From contig NZ_CP028365.1 in the NCBI RefSeq assembly GCF_003033925.1, positions 2,294,001 to 2,358,000 on the forward strand: a DNA stretch of 64,000 nt, read 5' to 3'. This DNA is from Tannerella serpentiformis (GTDB taxonomy: Bacteria > Bacteroidota > Bacteroidia > Bacteroidales > Tannerellaceae). Position 1 is the first letter of the stretch, and each line of letters starts with the position of its first letter. The position numbers and the translations under genes are program-made. Below are positions 43,010 through 52,200 of this stretch, piece by piece. Below the pieces are notes generated by a model. That model did not search any database. It was given only the letters and a program-made list of their open reading frames with translations, and was not told the DNA's origin.

Positions 43010-43723
43010 ATGAACATCTTATTCCTCTTCGCGCAAGTGGCTACGGAAGAAGCCGCCGATGCAGCAACTGAAATCGCGGCCGACGCCGCACAAGCACAGG
43101 CTCAAATCAATATCATCGATCTCGCCATGAAGGGCGGATGGATTATGGGCGTCCTACTGGTGCTCTCATTGGTGGCCATCTACTTCTTTATTCAGCGACT
43201 GCTCGTGATCCGCCAGGCGGGACGAAACGACGAAACGTTTATGAACCGTATCCGCGACTACATTTATGAAGGCAAGATCGATCAGGCGCTCAACCTCTGT
43301 CGGACGACGCCAACCCCTGCCGCTCGCATGATTGAGAAAGGCATCCTCCGCCTGGGTCGGCCTACCGCTGATGTGCTGGCTGCCATCGAAAACGCGGGCA
43401 ACATTGAGATTTCGAAACTCGAACGTGGCTTCCCTGTCATCGCAACTACCGCAGCGGGTGCACCTATGCTGGGATTCCTTGGGACGGTTACGGGTATGGT
43501 GCGCGCCTTCTACGACATGGCTAACGCGGGAACCAATGTGGACGTGACGCTGCTCTCAGGCGGTATCTACGAGGCACTTGTGACTACGGTCGGCGGACTT
43601 GTGGTCGGTATCATCGCTCTGTTTGCATACAACTATTTAGTGGCTCGCGTGGAGAACGTGGTCAATAAACTTGAGGCAAGCACGATGGAGTTCATGGATC
43701 TGTTGAACGAACCTGCACACTAA
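43010..43723 (+). CDS. exbB: MotA/TolQ/ExbB proton channel family protein
   Basis: The 237-residue protein has an Ala-rich N-terminal stretch and a first membrane helix (GGWIMGVLLVLSLVAIYFFIQRLL). A cytoplasmic loop with the ARMIEKGILRLG motif follows. Two further helices make up the conserved TolQ/ExbB block, with FPVIATTAAGAPMLGFLGTVTGMVRAF and LVTTVGGLVVGIIALFAYNYL. With ExbD and TonB it couples proton flow to outer-membrane transport. It is followed by exbD after 7 bases. Confidence 0.94.
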   Translation: MNILFLFAQVATEEAADAATEIAADAAQAQAQINIIDLAMKGGWIMGVLLVLSLVAIYFFIQRLLVIRQAGRNDETFMNRIRDYIYEGKIDQALNLCRTTPTPAARMIEKGILRLGRPTADVLAAIENAGNIEISKLERGFPVIATTAAGAPMLGFLGTVTGMVRAFYDMANAGTNVDVTLLSGGIYEALVTTVGGLVVGIIALFAYNYLVARVENVVNKLEASTMEFMDLLNEPAH

Positions 43724-43730
43724 CGACGTC

Positions 43731-44150
43731 ATGGCACTGAAACGAAAAACGAAAGTGAATGAAGCCTTCAGCATGGCCTCGATGACGGACGTCATCTTCC
43801 TGCTGCTGATCTTCTTCATGGTGACCTCTACGGTAGTGGTGCCGAACGCGATCAAGCTGACCTTGCCGCAGGCGCAGAAACAGACGGCAGCCAAACCCAT
43901 CACACGCGTGACAATCGACGCGGAAGGGAATTTCTACGTCGCGGCAGGCAACCAACGCGAGCAGCAGGTGGCCTTTGAAGACATCGCCCCCTTCCTGCAA
44001 GAGCAATACGAGGCCGACCCGGAGATGTTCGTCGCCCTCTATGCCGACGAGACCGTCCCTTACGGTCAGATCGTGAGCGTGCTGAACCTGGCCAACGAGA
44101 ATAAATATAAGGTGGTGCTCGCCACCCGTCCACCGGAGCGCACGCCATGA
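43731..44150 (+). CDS. exbD: ExbD/TolR family biopolymer transport protein
   Basis: The 139-residue protein has a short basic N-terminus, one membrane helix with the key acidic residue (SMASMTDVIFLLLIFFMVTSTVV; Asp in MTDVIF), and a periplasmic domain. The stop overlaps the tonB start by 4 bases (ATGA), so the two are translationally coupled. Confidence 0.94.
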   Translation: MALKRKTKVNEAFSMASMTDVIFLLLIFFMVTSTVVVPNAIKLTLPQAQKQTAAKPITRVTIDAEGNFYVAAGNQREQQVAFEDIAPFLQEQYEADPEMFVALYADETVPYGQIVSVLNLANENKYKVVLATRPPERTP

Positions 44151-45097
44151 AGCTGAAGAAAAACAACCTGCTGGCTATTGTCGGATCGATCCTTTTCCAC
44201 GCCGTCATCCTGCTGATCCTCTATTTCACGGTGCTGAAAGCCGTGGAGCCGGAGGAAGATGGCGGTGTGATGGTGAACTTCGGCACGATAGACGAGGCCA
44301 CCGGAACGTTTGAGCCGGAGGGCGAGCCTGCGCAGGACGAACCGACGGAAGAGGTGCAAGAGGAGACCGTCGTCCCTCCGCCTCCTACGCCCCCCGCTCC
44401 ACCTACGCCTCCTACTCCTCCCACACCCAAGCAACCGGAAAAGCTCATCACACAAGACCAAGAAGAGTCCGTGGCCTTGGCCCAACAGCGGAAGAAAGAG
44501 CAAGAGCGGAAGCGGAAAGAAGAAGCACGCCGACAGGAGGAACTACGCAAGCAACAAGAGGAGCGTCAGCGTCAAGACACGGAGCGCCGCCGACAAGACG
44601 AGGCCCGACGCAAAGAGGCTGAACGGAAAGCCGAAGCAGAACGCAAAGCCGAGGCCGAGCGTCGCCGTCAAGCCGAGGAGCAACGCAAGAAAGAGCAGGC
44701 TATTCGTGACCGTGTGGCGGGTGCTTTCGGTAAGAACAATTCAAGTCAAGGCACGGGCAAGACGACCACTGGCAACCAGGGCAGTCCCCTCGGCAACGCT
44801 GATCGGGGTGCCAACAAAGGCGTTGGCACGGGGTTCAGCTTAAGTGGCCGATCTATCGGAGCGGGAGGCCTGCCGCATCCGGCCTACACGGTGCAAGAGG
44901 AAGGTCGCATCGTGGTCAACATCGTGGTCGATCCGGCGGGTAACGTCATCGCTGCCGACATCGGCAAGGGCACGAACATCGACAACGCTTCCATGCGCCG
45001 CAGCGCCGTCGAAGCTGCCCGTCGCGCCAAGTTCAACAGCATCGAGGGCACGAACAATCAGAGCGGAACAATCACTTACATGTTCAGACTGAAGTAA
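44147..45097 (+). CDS. tonB: TonB/TolA-like energy transducer
   Basis: The 316-residue protein has an N-terminal membrane helix (NNLLAIVGSILFHAVILLILYFTVL, with the conserved His), an acidic segment, and a Pro/Thr run near residues 72-96. A long Glu/Lys/Arg/Gln-rich helical rod covers about 100-190. A Gly-rich linker leads to the C-terminal TonB domain (GLPHPAYTVQEEGRIVVNIVVDPAGNVI ... AARRAKFNSIEG). The rod resembles TolA and the end resembles TonB, as in many Bacteroidota proteins. Confidence 0.92.
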   Translation: MKLKKNNLLAIVGSILFHAVILLILYFTVLKAVEPEEDGGVMVNFGTIDEATGTFEPEGEPAQDEPTEEVQEETVVPPPPTPPAPPTPPTPPTPKQPEKLITQDQEESVALAQQRKKEQERKRKEEARRQEELRKQQEERQRQDTERRRQDEARRKEAERKAEAERKAEAERRRQAEEQRKKEQAIRDRVAGAFGKNNSSQGTGKTTTGNQGSPLGNADRGANKGVGTGFSLSGRSIGAGGLPHPAYTVQEEGRIVVNIVVDPAGNVIAADIGKGTNIDNASMRRSAVEAARRAKFNSIEGTNNQSGTITYMFRLK

Positions 45098-45141
45098 GCC
45101 CTTCAGCTATTCATTTACATCCATCATAATATCTACCAACA

Positions 45142-45687
45142 ATGAGAAAGAAGGCATATGTGTTTTTTGCGACGGGCTTCGAAGAGACCGAAGCCATCGG
45201 CACGACGGACGTGCTGCGTCGCGGGAATGTAGAGACGGTCACGGTTTCAATGACCGGCGATCGAACGGTTACGGGTGGGCATGGCATCCCTGTCGTGACA
45301 GACGCACTCTTTGAGGACATCGACCTGACCGACGCGGACGCACTCGTGCTGCCCGGTGGTGGGCCCATGCTCAACGATTATGAAGACTTGAAGAAGGCTA
45401 TCGTCCGCCATTACGAGAAGGGCCGATTAGTGGCCGCTATCTGCGCCGCGCCACTCGTGCTCGGCGGACTGGGGCTGCTCCGCGGACGTCGCGCCACGTG
45501 TTACCCCGGCTTCGAGCAATACCTCACGGGCGCAACCGTGGTGGAGGCTGACACGGTCAAAGAGGAAAACATCATCACCGGACGCGGGCCGGGCATGGTC
45601 TATGCTTTCGGCGTGGCCGTGGTGGACTATCTGATGGGCTCGGAAACGGCCGATGAGGTGGCTCGCGGACTGTTGCTGAAGAAGTAA
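45142..45687 (+). CDS. DJ-1/PfpI family protein
   Basis: The 181-residue protein has the DJ-1 landmarks. These are Glu15 in ATGFEETEA, the strand ALVLPGGGP, and the reactive cysteine C101 in the nucleophile elbow VAAICAAPLVLGGLG. The C-terminal ITGRGPGMVYAFGVAVVDYLMG is typical of the YajL/ThiJ group. Function in this group ranges from glyoxalase to chaperone; none is proven here. Its last 31 codons and its terminator are duplicated at 46143-46364. Confidence 0.93.
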   Translation: MRKKAYVFFATGFEETEAIGTTDVLRRGNVETVTVSMTGDRTVTGGHGIPVVTDALFEDIDLTDADALVLPGGGPMLNDYEDLKKAIVRHYEKGRLVAAICAAPLVLGGLGLLRGRRATCYPGFEQYLTGATVVEADTVKEENIITGRGPGMVYAFGVAVVDYLMGSETADEVARGLLLKK

Positions 45688-45742
45688 GCACCGATAAAAA
45701 GGAACGCCCTCTCCCCTCGAGGGCACCGCTTCCTGACCCATG

Positions 45743-45807
45743 ATCCTGCCGGAGTGGACGGCTCGCAAAGAAGCGGGCGTTACTCCCCCCTCCGGCAGGA
45801 TTTTTTT
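45743..45807 (+). terminator. Terminator after the DJ-1 family gene
   Basis: ATCCTGCCGGAG (45743-45754) pairs with CTCCGGCAGGAT (45790-45801), followed by seven T. The loop of 35 bases itself contains CCGC/GCGG arms. The same structure is duplicated at 46294-46357. Confidence 0.85.
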
Positions 45808-45833
45808 GTGGTAACATAGATGTCTTCAAAAGA

Positions 45834-45864
45834 AGAGGCTCACTTTTTTAGTGAGCCTCTTTAT
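45834..45864. terminator. Second, bidirectional terminator hairpin
   Basis: AGAGGCTCAC (45834-45843) pairs with GTGAGCCTCT (45851-45860), with a T-rich loop and TTTA after the stem. Confidence 0.75.
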
Positions 45865-45908
45865 TGGTGGCAGCGTTGGGGAACTCTCATATATTGTAGC
45901 CTTACGAA

Positions 45909-46115
45909 CTATGCAGATAAAATCCGACGGAATCGTGCTGCCAGGTTCCCCATCACGCCCAATTTATAATTTGCCTTATCCATATAGACCTCCTTTTTAA
46001 ATACAAATTGAACCATCGACGATACACTCGTAACAAATTCAATAGCAGGGATCAGTATCGGAAAAGCATCTGCAATTAATACGACAAGACTCACTAATAT
46101 GCGAGTTTGGCACAA
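45909..46115 (-). CDS. Possible small membrane protein or gene remnant
   Basis: A minus-strand frame of about 68 codons from a GTG at 46115 has one hydrophobic segment (ILVSLVVLIADAFPILIPAIEF). Inside it, an ATG preceded by a strong AAGGAGG site would make a 24-residue peptide opening MDKANYKLGVMGN. Neither form is recognised. The base composition is AT-richer than its neighbours and it lies between two copies of a duplication, so it may be a fragment of an inserted gene. Confidence 0.28.
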   Translation of the reverse strand: MCQTRILVSLVVLIADAFPILIPAIEFVTSVSSMVQFVFKKEVYMDKANYKLGVMGNLAARFRRILSA

Positions 46116-46142
46116 AAGAAACTATTGTCAAACAAATAGCCA

Positions 46143-46364
46143 GGCATGGTCTATGCTTTCGGCATGGCCGTGGTGGACTATCTGATGGGCTCGGAAACGG
46201 CCGATGAGGTGGCTCGCGGACTGTTGCTGAAGAAGTAAGCACCGATAAAAAGGAACGCTCCCTCCCCTCGAGGGCACCGCTTCCTGACCCATGATCCTGC
46301 CGGAGTGGACGGCTCGCAAAGAAGCGGGCGTTACCCCCCCTCCGGCAGGATCTTTTTTTGTGCC
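46143..46364 (+). pseudogene. Duplicated 3' end of the DJ-1 family gene with its terminator
   Basis: This segment matches 45592-45811 at an offset of 551 bases with few differences (for example GGCATGGCC for GGCGTGGCC). It covers the last 31 codons, the stop and the whole terminator hairpin plus T run. There is no start or domain, so it is a non-functional fragment. Confidence 0.88.
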
Positions 46365-46563
46365 CTTTCGAAGAGAGGAACGATTGCATATGCCTCCAGA
46401 CAACCTTTTCAAGCGACGACAAACAGACGCATTCATAGAGAGACATGGACCGTAGCGCTATCCCTCCCGCCACGGGAAGCTATTGTGATATGACCCCCGT
46501 TTTTGTTTCTACATGCGTCCGGATGGTATCTTTTACAGAGATAGAGGCCCCAAAGAATAGCAC

Positions 46564-46571
46564 TATCTTTG
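46564..46571 (+). promoter_or_regulatory. -7 box of the higBA promoter
   Basis: TATCTTTG lies 25 bases before the toxin ATG, with a start expected near 46578. Confidence 0.55.
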
Positions 46572-46595
46572 TACTACCAATGAAAATAGACGACT

Positions 46596-46922
46596 ATGAA
46601 TGTTGTGATTTTAGACCAGGACTTGGAGGAGCTTATTCATACAAAGAAGAATAGACACTATAGAAAGATAGAACGATCGAAAGACCTCTACCGTGGGTTG
46701 ATAAAGGCTATCAATGCCCTAAAGACAGCCAGTCATGTGAGCCTGTTGCCTGAGATCTCTTTTCTGCATTATGAAAAGCTGAAGCATGGCGACTATAAAG
46801 GCAAAAGCTCGGTCAGAATCGCAAACGGCGCTGTAGAGCGATTGATCTTTACGGAGAATGAGAATGGGATTGAGATATACATAATAGAATTAGACGACAC
46901 GCATTATGGAAACAAGAGATGA
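46596..46922 (+). CDS. higB: HigB-like toxin (RelE/ParE superfamily)
   Basis: The 108-residue protein has an N-terminal helix-rich half (LEELIHTKKNRHYRKIERSKDLYRGLIKAINALKTA) and a strand-rich C-terminal half (SSVRIANGAVERLIFTENENGIEIYIIELDDTHYG) typical of plasmid-maintenance killer proteins. Such toxins are ribosome-associated mRNA nucleases. It precedes and overlaps the antitoxin gene by 17 bases, the order usual for higBA. Confidence 0.82.
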   Translation: MNVVILDQDLEELIHTKKNRHYRKIERSKDLYRGLIKAINALKTASHVSLLPEISFLHYEKLKHGDYKGKSSVRIANGAVERLIFTENENGIEIYIIELDDTHYGNKR

Positions 46923-47253
46923 TTACAAGGGGGTCAATTACGACGACATCATACCCGCTATCGCTATCCATCCGGGCGAGATCCTTTGGGAGGAGTTGAA
47001 GGCTCGTCGGATCAGTCGGAAGGCATTTGCAGGGCAACTGGGCATCGAGCGCTCCGTACTGACTTCTTTATTGAAGGGGCGACGAGACTTTACGCCTGAC
47101 CTTGCTCAGAGGCTGGAGCAGGCGCTACATATCGATGCGACGCTCTGGACTAACCTGCAAGCCGCCTACGAAAACGATTTGCGGCGCATTGCGGAGCGCG
47201 AAAGGCAGGAAGCTGCCCCCGCTGCACCTATCGCGATGCAGTATGCGGTATAG
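46906..47253 (+). CDS. higA: HigA-like antitoxin (XRE-type helix-turn-helix)
   Basis: The 115-residue protein has IHPGEILWEELKARRISRKAFAGQLGIERSVLTSLLKGRRDFTPDLAQRLEQALHI, the HigA/VapI helix-turn-helix (about residues 22-75). It would bind the promoter and neutralise HigB. It is followed after 21 bases by a strong terminator. Confidence 0.9.
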   Translation: METRDDYKGVNYDDIIPAIAIHPGEILWEELKARRISRKAFAGQLGIERSVLTSLLKGRRDFTPDLAQRLEQALHIDATLWTNLQAAYENDLRRIAERERQEAAPAAPIAMQYAV

Positions 47254-47274
47254 CCCGCAGAAACCTGTGGAAAA

Positions 47275-47310
47275 AGAGGCGGACACCCACCGAGGTGTCC
47301 GCCTCTCTTG
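47275..47310 (+). terminator. Terminator after higBA
   Basis: AGAGGCGGACACC (47275-47287) pairs with GGTGTCCGCCTCT (47294-47306), followed by CTTGATTCTT. From here to 47511 I see no gene. Confidence 0.8.
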
Positions 47311-47511
47311 ATTCTTACCCTTTCGCTCCCTTTCTATGCCTCGCCTCCCGCAGGAATAGCCCGACGCGATGTTCAGAAAATACCTCCTTTGGTTCATAAA
47401 GCCAGAACCGTAGCCAGACCTTTATATTCCAAATTCAGTTCGTAACGTACTGATTCTGCGAGGATACAATCCTCCTCAGGGTTACATAATCTTTATTCGT
47501 CGCAAAATCCT

Positions 47512-47544
47512 TTTGGTTTTGTTGTTATTATGCACTTAACTTTG
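47512..47544 (+). promoter_or_regulatory. Promoter upstream of array B
   Basis: TTTG at 47512-47515 and TAACTTTG at 47537-47544 are 21 bases apart. A transcript from near 47551 would cross the whole of array B before reaching DUF6261 gene 3, giving a leader of about 510 bases that contains every palindrome. Confidence 0.6.
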
Positions 47545-47719
47545 CCCCGTCACTTCTCGAAGGAATAGACAAGATGGGCTTCCTAACAAACATAGCAACC
47601 ACATGCATCCGGACATCCGATGGTCGACGAGAGCAAACTACACCCTGTCGTCGGCGGTCACATTTTTGCCTTGTCCCGATTAACAAATGTCTTTTTAGCC
47701 CGGCTCCGAGCGACCAGCG

Positions 47720-48015
47720 TAGGGGTACGGACGTCTCCAGCAAGTTGCAGGAGATCACTGTAGGGCTACAAACATCTCCCGCAAGTTGCAGGAGATACTC
47801 CGTAGGGGTACAAACATCTCCCGCAAGTTGCAGGAGATACTCCGTAGGGGTACAAACATCTCCCGCAAGTTGCAGGAGATACTCCGTAGGGGTACAAACA
47901 TCTCCCACAAGTTGCAGGAGATACTCCGTAGGGGTACAAACATCTCCCGCAAGTTGCAGGAGGCTTTCGGAGGCTTACGAAGGTTTCCAGTAGATTGCGG
48001 GAGGTTGCCGTAGGA
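47720..48015. repeat. Palindromic tandem array B, 42-bp period, seven units, upstream of DUF6261 gene 3
   Basis: GCAAGTTGC, flanked by ATCTCC and GGAGAT arms, starts at 47740, 47781, 47823, 47865, 47907, 47949 and, diverged, 47990. Spacing is 41-42-42-42-42-41. The spacer carries CCGTAGGGGTAC, the same as in array A. The last palindrome is centred about 69 bases before the DUF6261 ATG, the same distance as at array D. Confidence 0.93.
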
Positions 48016-48062
48016 GTATGGAAGGGTAATGCAGAGCAGAATTTTATTTTATGATATAGACG

Positions 48063-48995
48063 ATGAATATAGCATTAACAAGACTATCAACCAGAGCTTT
48101 AGGCGGTTTGGCACAGCGCGTAGTCAAATCGTCCAAGAACGGAAAATTCAAGATTGTTGAGGAGCACGAACTGCTCAAGTCGCTTGAAAAGGAGTCGAAA
48201 GAGTTCGAAGACCTTTACGGCAAACTGACCTACAGCGGGAAGGGCAACGAAATCGTGGCCGCAGACGTGGCGCGCGACAAGACGTTCACCGCCCTCCGCA
48301 CCTTACTCAAGGGCTACAAAGAGCTACCCCTGCCTAACGCCGCCGATGCGGCAGCCCTCTACAAGGTGTTCGAACAGTATGGCGCCAACGTAGAGCGCAT
48401 GAATTATGTGGCTGAGACGGCGCAGATGGTCGTCATCTTCAAGGAGTTGGACAAGCCTGAAAACGAGGCTCGCTTCGAGGCCCTCAAGTTCAAACCCGCT
48501 TACGAGGAGCTGAAAAAACGTCAGAACGCCTTCGAAGACCTCTACGCCGTGCAGGCCGAAGCCAACGCAGAACTGCGCAAACTGCCCCCAGCCACAGCTG
48601 CTCGGGCGCGTCTCCAGAAGGCCCTCACGGCTTACCTCAACCTGCTCGAGGCCATGAAGGATCTCCCCACTTGGGACACGCTCTACCTCGACATCAACGA
48701 GATGGTCAAGTCCGCCGCAGCCACCTATCGCAACGACCGCAGCGACAAGGCCCCCGACGATCCCAACGCACCCAAGGAGCCGAAAGAGCCCAAAAAGCCG
48801 CGCAAACCCAAAGACAACGATCCGGACATTCGTCTGCCTGAGGACGGCAAGCCCAAGCAACCCGAGGCCGGTGGCGGCGGCACGCCGGAGAAGCCCAAGC
48901 AGCCCGAAACGGGCGGCGGTGGCACTCCCGAGCCTCCGAAAAAGCCCGAAGCGGGTGGCGGCGGAACGCCGGAGATTCATTTGCCCGAAGAGTAA
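48063..48995 (+). CDS. DUF6261-like protein 3 with Pro/Gly-rich tail
   Basis: The 310-residue protein is helical to about residue 225, with the family pattern ADVARDKTFTALRTLLKGYKEL, AALYKVFEQYGANVERMNY, FEALKFKPAYEELKKRQNAFEDLYAVQAEANAELR and RARLQKALTAYLNLLEAM. A low-complexity tail of Pro, Lys, Glu and Gly follows (three copies of GGGGTPE). It ends PEIHLPEE, like pseudogene 2 (PDIHLPEE). There is no signal peptide. It lies directly behind array B. Confidence 0.75.
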   Translation: MNIALTRLSTRALGGLAQRVVKSSKNGKFKIVEEHELLKSLEKESKEFEDLYGKLTYSGKGNEIVAADVARDKTFTALRTLLKGYKELPLPNAADAAALYKVFEQYGANVERMNYVAETAQMVVIFKELDKPENEARFEALKFKPAYEELKKRQNAFEDLYAVQAEANAELRKLPPATAARARLQKALTAYLNLLEAMKDLPTWDTLYLDINEMVKSAAATYRNDRSDKAPDDPNAPKEPKEPKKPRKPKDNDPDIRLPEDGKPKQPEAGGGGTPEKPKQPETGGGGTPEPPKKPEAGGGGTPEIHLPEE

Positions 48996-49239
48996 ACGTA
49001 CACACACGATTAGATGGTTAGGAGCAATGGCGCCCCCCTCCCCCGGACGCGACATTCGTCAGAGGCGAGGGGCGGCCCACTCCGAAGAACTGTCGGTCTT
49101 TCCCCCTTACGCATTCCTAATTGATAACTCAAGTAATTTCATAACGGGTCACCTCCGCACGCCTCTCTTCGCCCCGCAAGGGGAATGTAGAGAGGCCGCG
49201 GGGGAACCTCATTTTCAAACTTCAAAAACAGATACAGGT

Positions 49240-52200
49240 ATGGAAAAGAAACAACTTATTTCAGTAGTCAAACCCCTCATCGCCGCAGCGCTCCTCTTCG
49301 GCAGCAGCGGCGGAGTCGCGTGGGGGCAAACTATGCATGGGCACGATACCGGAGGTCCATATAACAGTTCATCATGTAGCGCTCATTATACGATTGGTTC
49401 AGGCGGCTGGAGCAATCCGGATAATAACTTTGGCCCGGGAGAGACTGGTACAATTACCCCTCGTGGTGCAAATGCCGGATGGTGGGGTGGAACGGTGGCC
49501 TGGGCAAACCCTGGAAATGGACGTGTCACAGTCGGGAATACGAACAATATCGTCGTAAATGCTGCGAATGTGGCTTCCGTGGGAGGGTCATGGACCTCTC
49601 CTCATTGTAATGCTGGAGGTAGTACTTCCCTCATTGCCCCTACAAGTGGTCCATCAGTTCCTGATGGTACTGGTGTCCGACATATAGGATCATCCGTTCC
49701 TGCTTCTGTATATAGTGCCGCAACGCATATCACAGTCGATGCAGGCTCATCAAGCGGATCCCCTTGGCAGTTGGAAGGCTTTCAATTCTTGGACAACCCT
49801 TGGTACTATTATTTCTACACACTTTCCACACCAGGGACTTGTCCAGCTTCATGTTGGTATTGGTCTGGCACTTCTCATCTACAGAGTTCTGGTTCTTGGC
49901 CATCCGTTCAATACACTTCTACGGCATCTACACAAGGTGGCTACGTCCCTGGTATAATCACATTATTAGCTGGAGGCCATGTTCGATTGACAGGTATCGG
50001 TACCTATAGTGTGGGTGCAGGAGGTCATACTAATTCACATGCCACACTGAACTTGCCGGCGGCCTATTATACCTTGATGAACGATAAGAACTTTGATGCA
50101 GCGAGCATTGTAAGTAATGGTACGATCAATTGGGGTACAGCCGGTGGTGCAGAATTAGGTACAGACGCTGTGTTGGGTATTCAGGGCGATTTCGTTCCCG
50201 GAGCAAGTGCTATCATAACCAGTGCAACGGGTGGTACGATTCTGATGGGCGCAGCCACTCAGGGTCAAAACAAGATGACGGTCAAAGCGCCTACAGGTGG
50301 TACCAATACTTACCCTTACGGATTTTCCGGAAGAGGGGCGAACGTGTATACCGGTGTATGTATTCCTGCTACTGGAACGGCTAACGTAGGTAACTACGGC
50401 ACCAATAACATCACGGTAGAAACCACGATGACCCTCCCAACTGCGATGTCTGCAGGCAAGTTGCAAATCTTTAATACGATGGGCAACGTGGACTTCAAAA
50501 ACAAGATTCCAGCAACGGGTGCAGGTGGTAATATCTTGCTGATGGCCAAAGGTACCTTTACGATGAATACCGGCTCTGCGCACGTGATCACAATGGCCGC
50601 TGGGAACACTTCATTGATGGGTGGCGTAGTTGAGCTGAAGGTGAAAGAGGATGTCAAAGTAAACGGATCCGGTAACTATAATGTATTCGGCTTTGATGGT
50701 GCTGGAAGTACGCCCACTTTAGCCGCCTTAACATGGCCAACGCTTTGCCCACAGCCCACCTATTCTTGGTGTAGAACGGAAAAGTATGAGCGCATTCCGC
50801 ACTTAGGGCCGGACATTAGATATGGCTTACAGGGCGCTATTACCGGACAGCCTTATGCTGGCGACTGTACGCCTCTTAATTTTATGGGTGGCGGACACAT
50901 CAAGAGTTTAGATGATAGTGAGGTAAAGGTGAATAGCTCAGGTTATGCACGCTGGCAAGCGATGGGCAACATCACTACCGGAAACGGCAAAACGCTTAAG
51001 TGGGAGGTTGGTGCTTCCGCCACCGGTACGGCTACGGCTTCATGGCTGGCCAATGGAAACATTACGCTGGGCACAGGCAACACAACAAACTGGAAGAGCG
51101 CCACATCGACCGCAGGCGATCGCATTTTCTGGAATGCTGGAGGCAATATCACCACAAACGATGTCACGGCTAAGTGGGAAACCTCAGATGGCAATATGTA
51201 TTGGCGTGCAATAGGTACGATACAGGCTGGTAGCTCAGGACATGAGTTGAACACCGTAGAGTGGAAGTCCACCGGAAAAGGCAATATGCTCTGGGAGGCC
51301 ACTACGCTCAATGTTGTAAATGGCAGTAACGCTTTGAAGTTTGAACAGACTGGAACGGGTCGCACAAACTGGCATGCTAAGGGTAACATCGATGCAAAAG
51401 CTGGAAGTGGCGGTATCACATTTACCAATAGTTCGACAGAAGCTAACGGTGCGGGTACGATGACTTGGCTGGCCGCTGGCAATATCATTACAAGTGCAGG
51501 TAACGAACTGATCAAGTTTGAGCAGACAACTGCCACTGCAGGTAGAAATGCATGGAAGGCAGGAAACGACATTCTCACAAAGAGCAAGATCGAGTTCCAC
51601 AATCAAGCGAGCAAGTACAACATGGAATGGCATGCTTGCAACGACATTCTGACGAACAACGGTGGTACTGGTGCGGATGGCTCCGACCATTTCTTGGTTA
51701 CATTCAAGAACGAAAAGGAAGGCGACGTAATCTGGCATGCGAACCACGACATCATTACCCGCAGCAAGACGGACTTTGAAAGCACAAACACTGCGTCGGG
51801 AAACATTACGTGGTATGCAGGGAATGATATCCATACTTATCTTGGAAAGAATCATCCATCTACGCTCACGAATGGTGTGAACTTCAAACAGGAAGGTGCA
51901 GGACGCACGATCTGGCAAGCCGGACGGGACATTACGACGCACAATGCCGTACATTTCCAGTTTACGAGCAATGCGAAAGACTGGGCCAGCCTTGGTCTGT
52001 TAGCTGTCCGAAATATCACGTTGGGCGGTGTGACTGGAGAGTATGAAAACAATCATCCGTCTCTGAGAAATGAATTCAAGGTCGAGACTGAAGTGAATGA
52101 CACGGTCGTGCTGCATGCACGGAATGGCTATATCCTGACCAACTCATTGGTGAACCTCGAGCGCAGCAATACCGGTGCAGCGCTTACGAAGCTCTGGGCA

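Noticed and set aside
48871-49239. A longer start for the giant surface protein, overlapping DUF6261 gene 3.
   Set aside because: The signal peptide begins at the ATG at 49240; upstream codons overlap another gene in a different frame.
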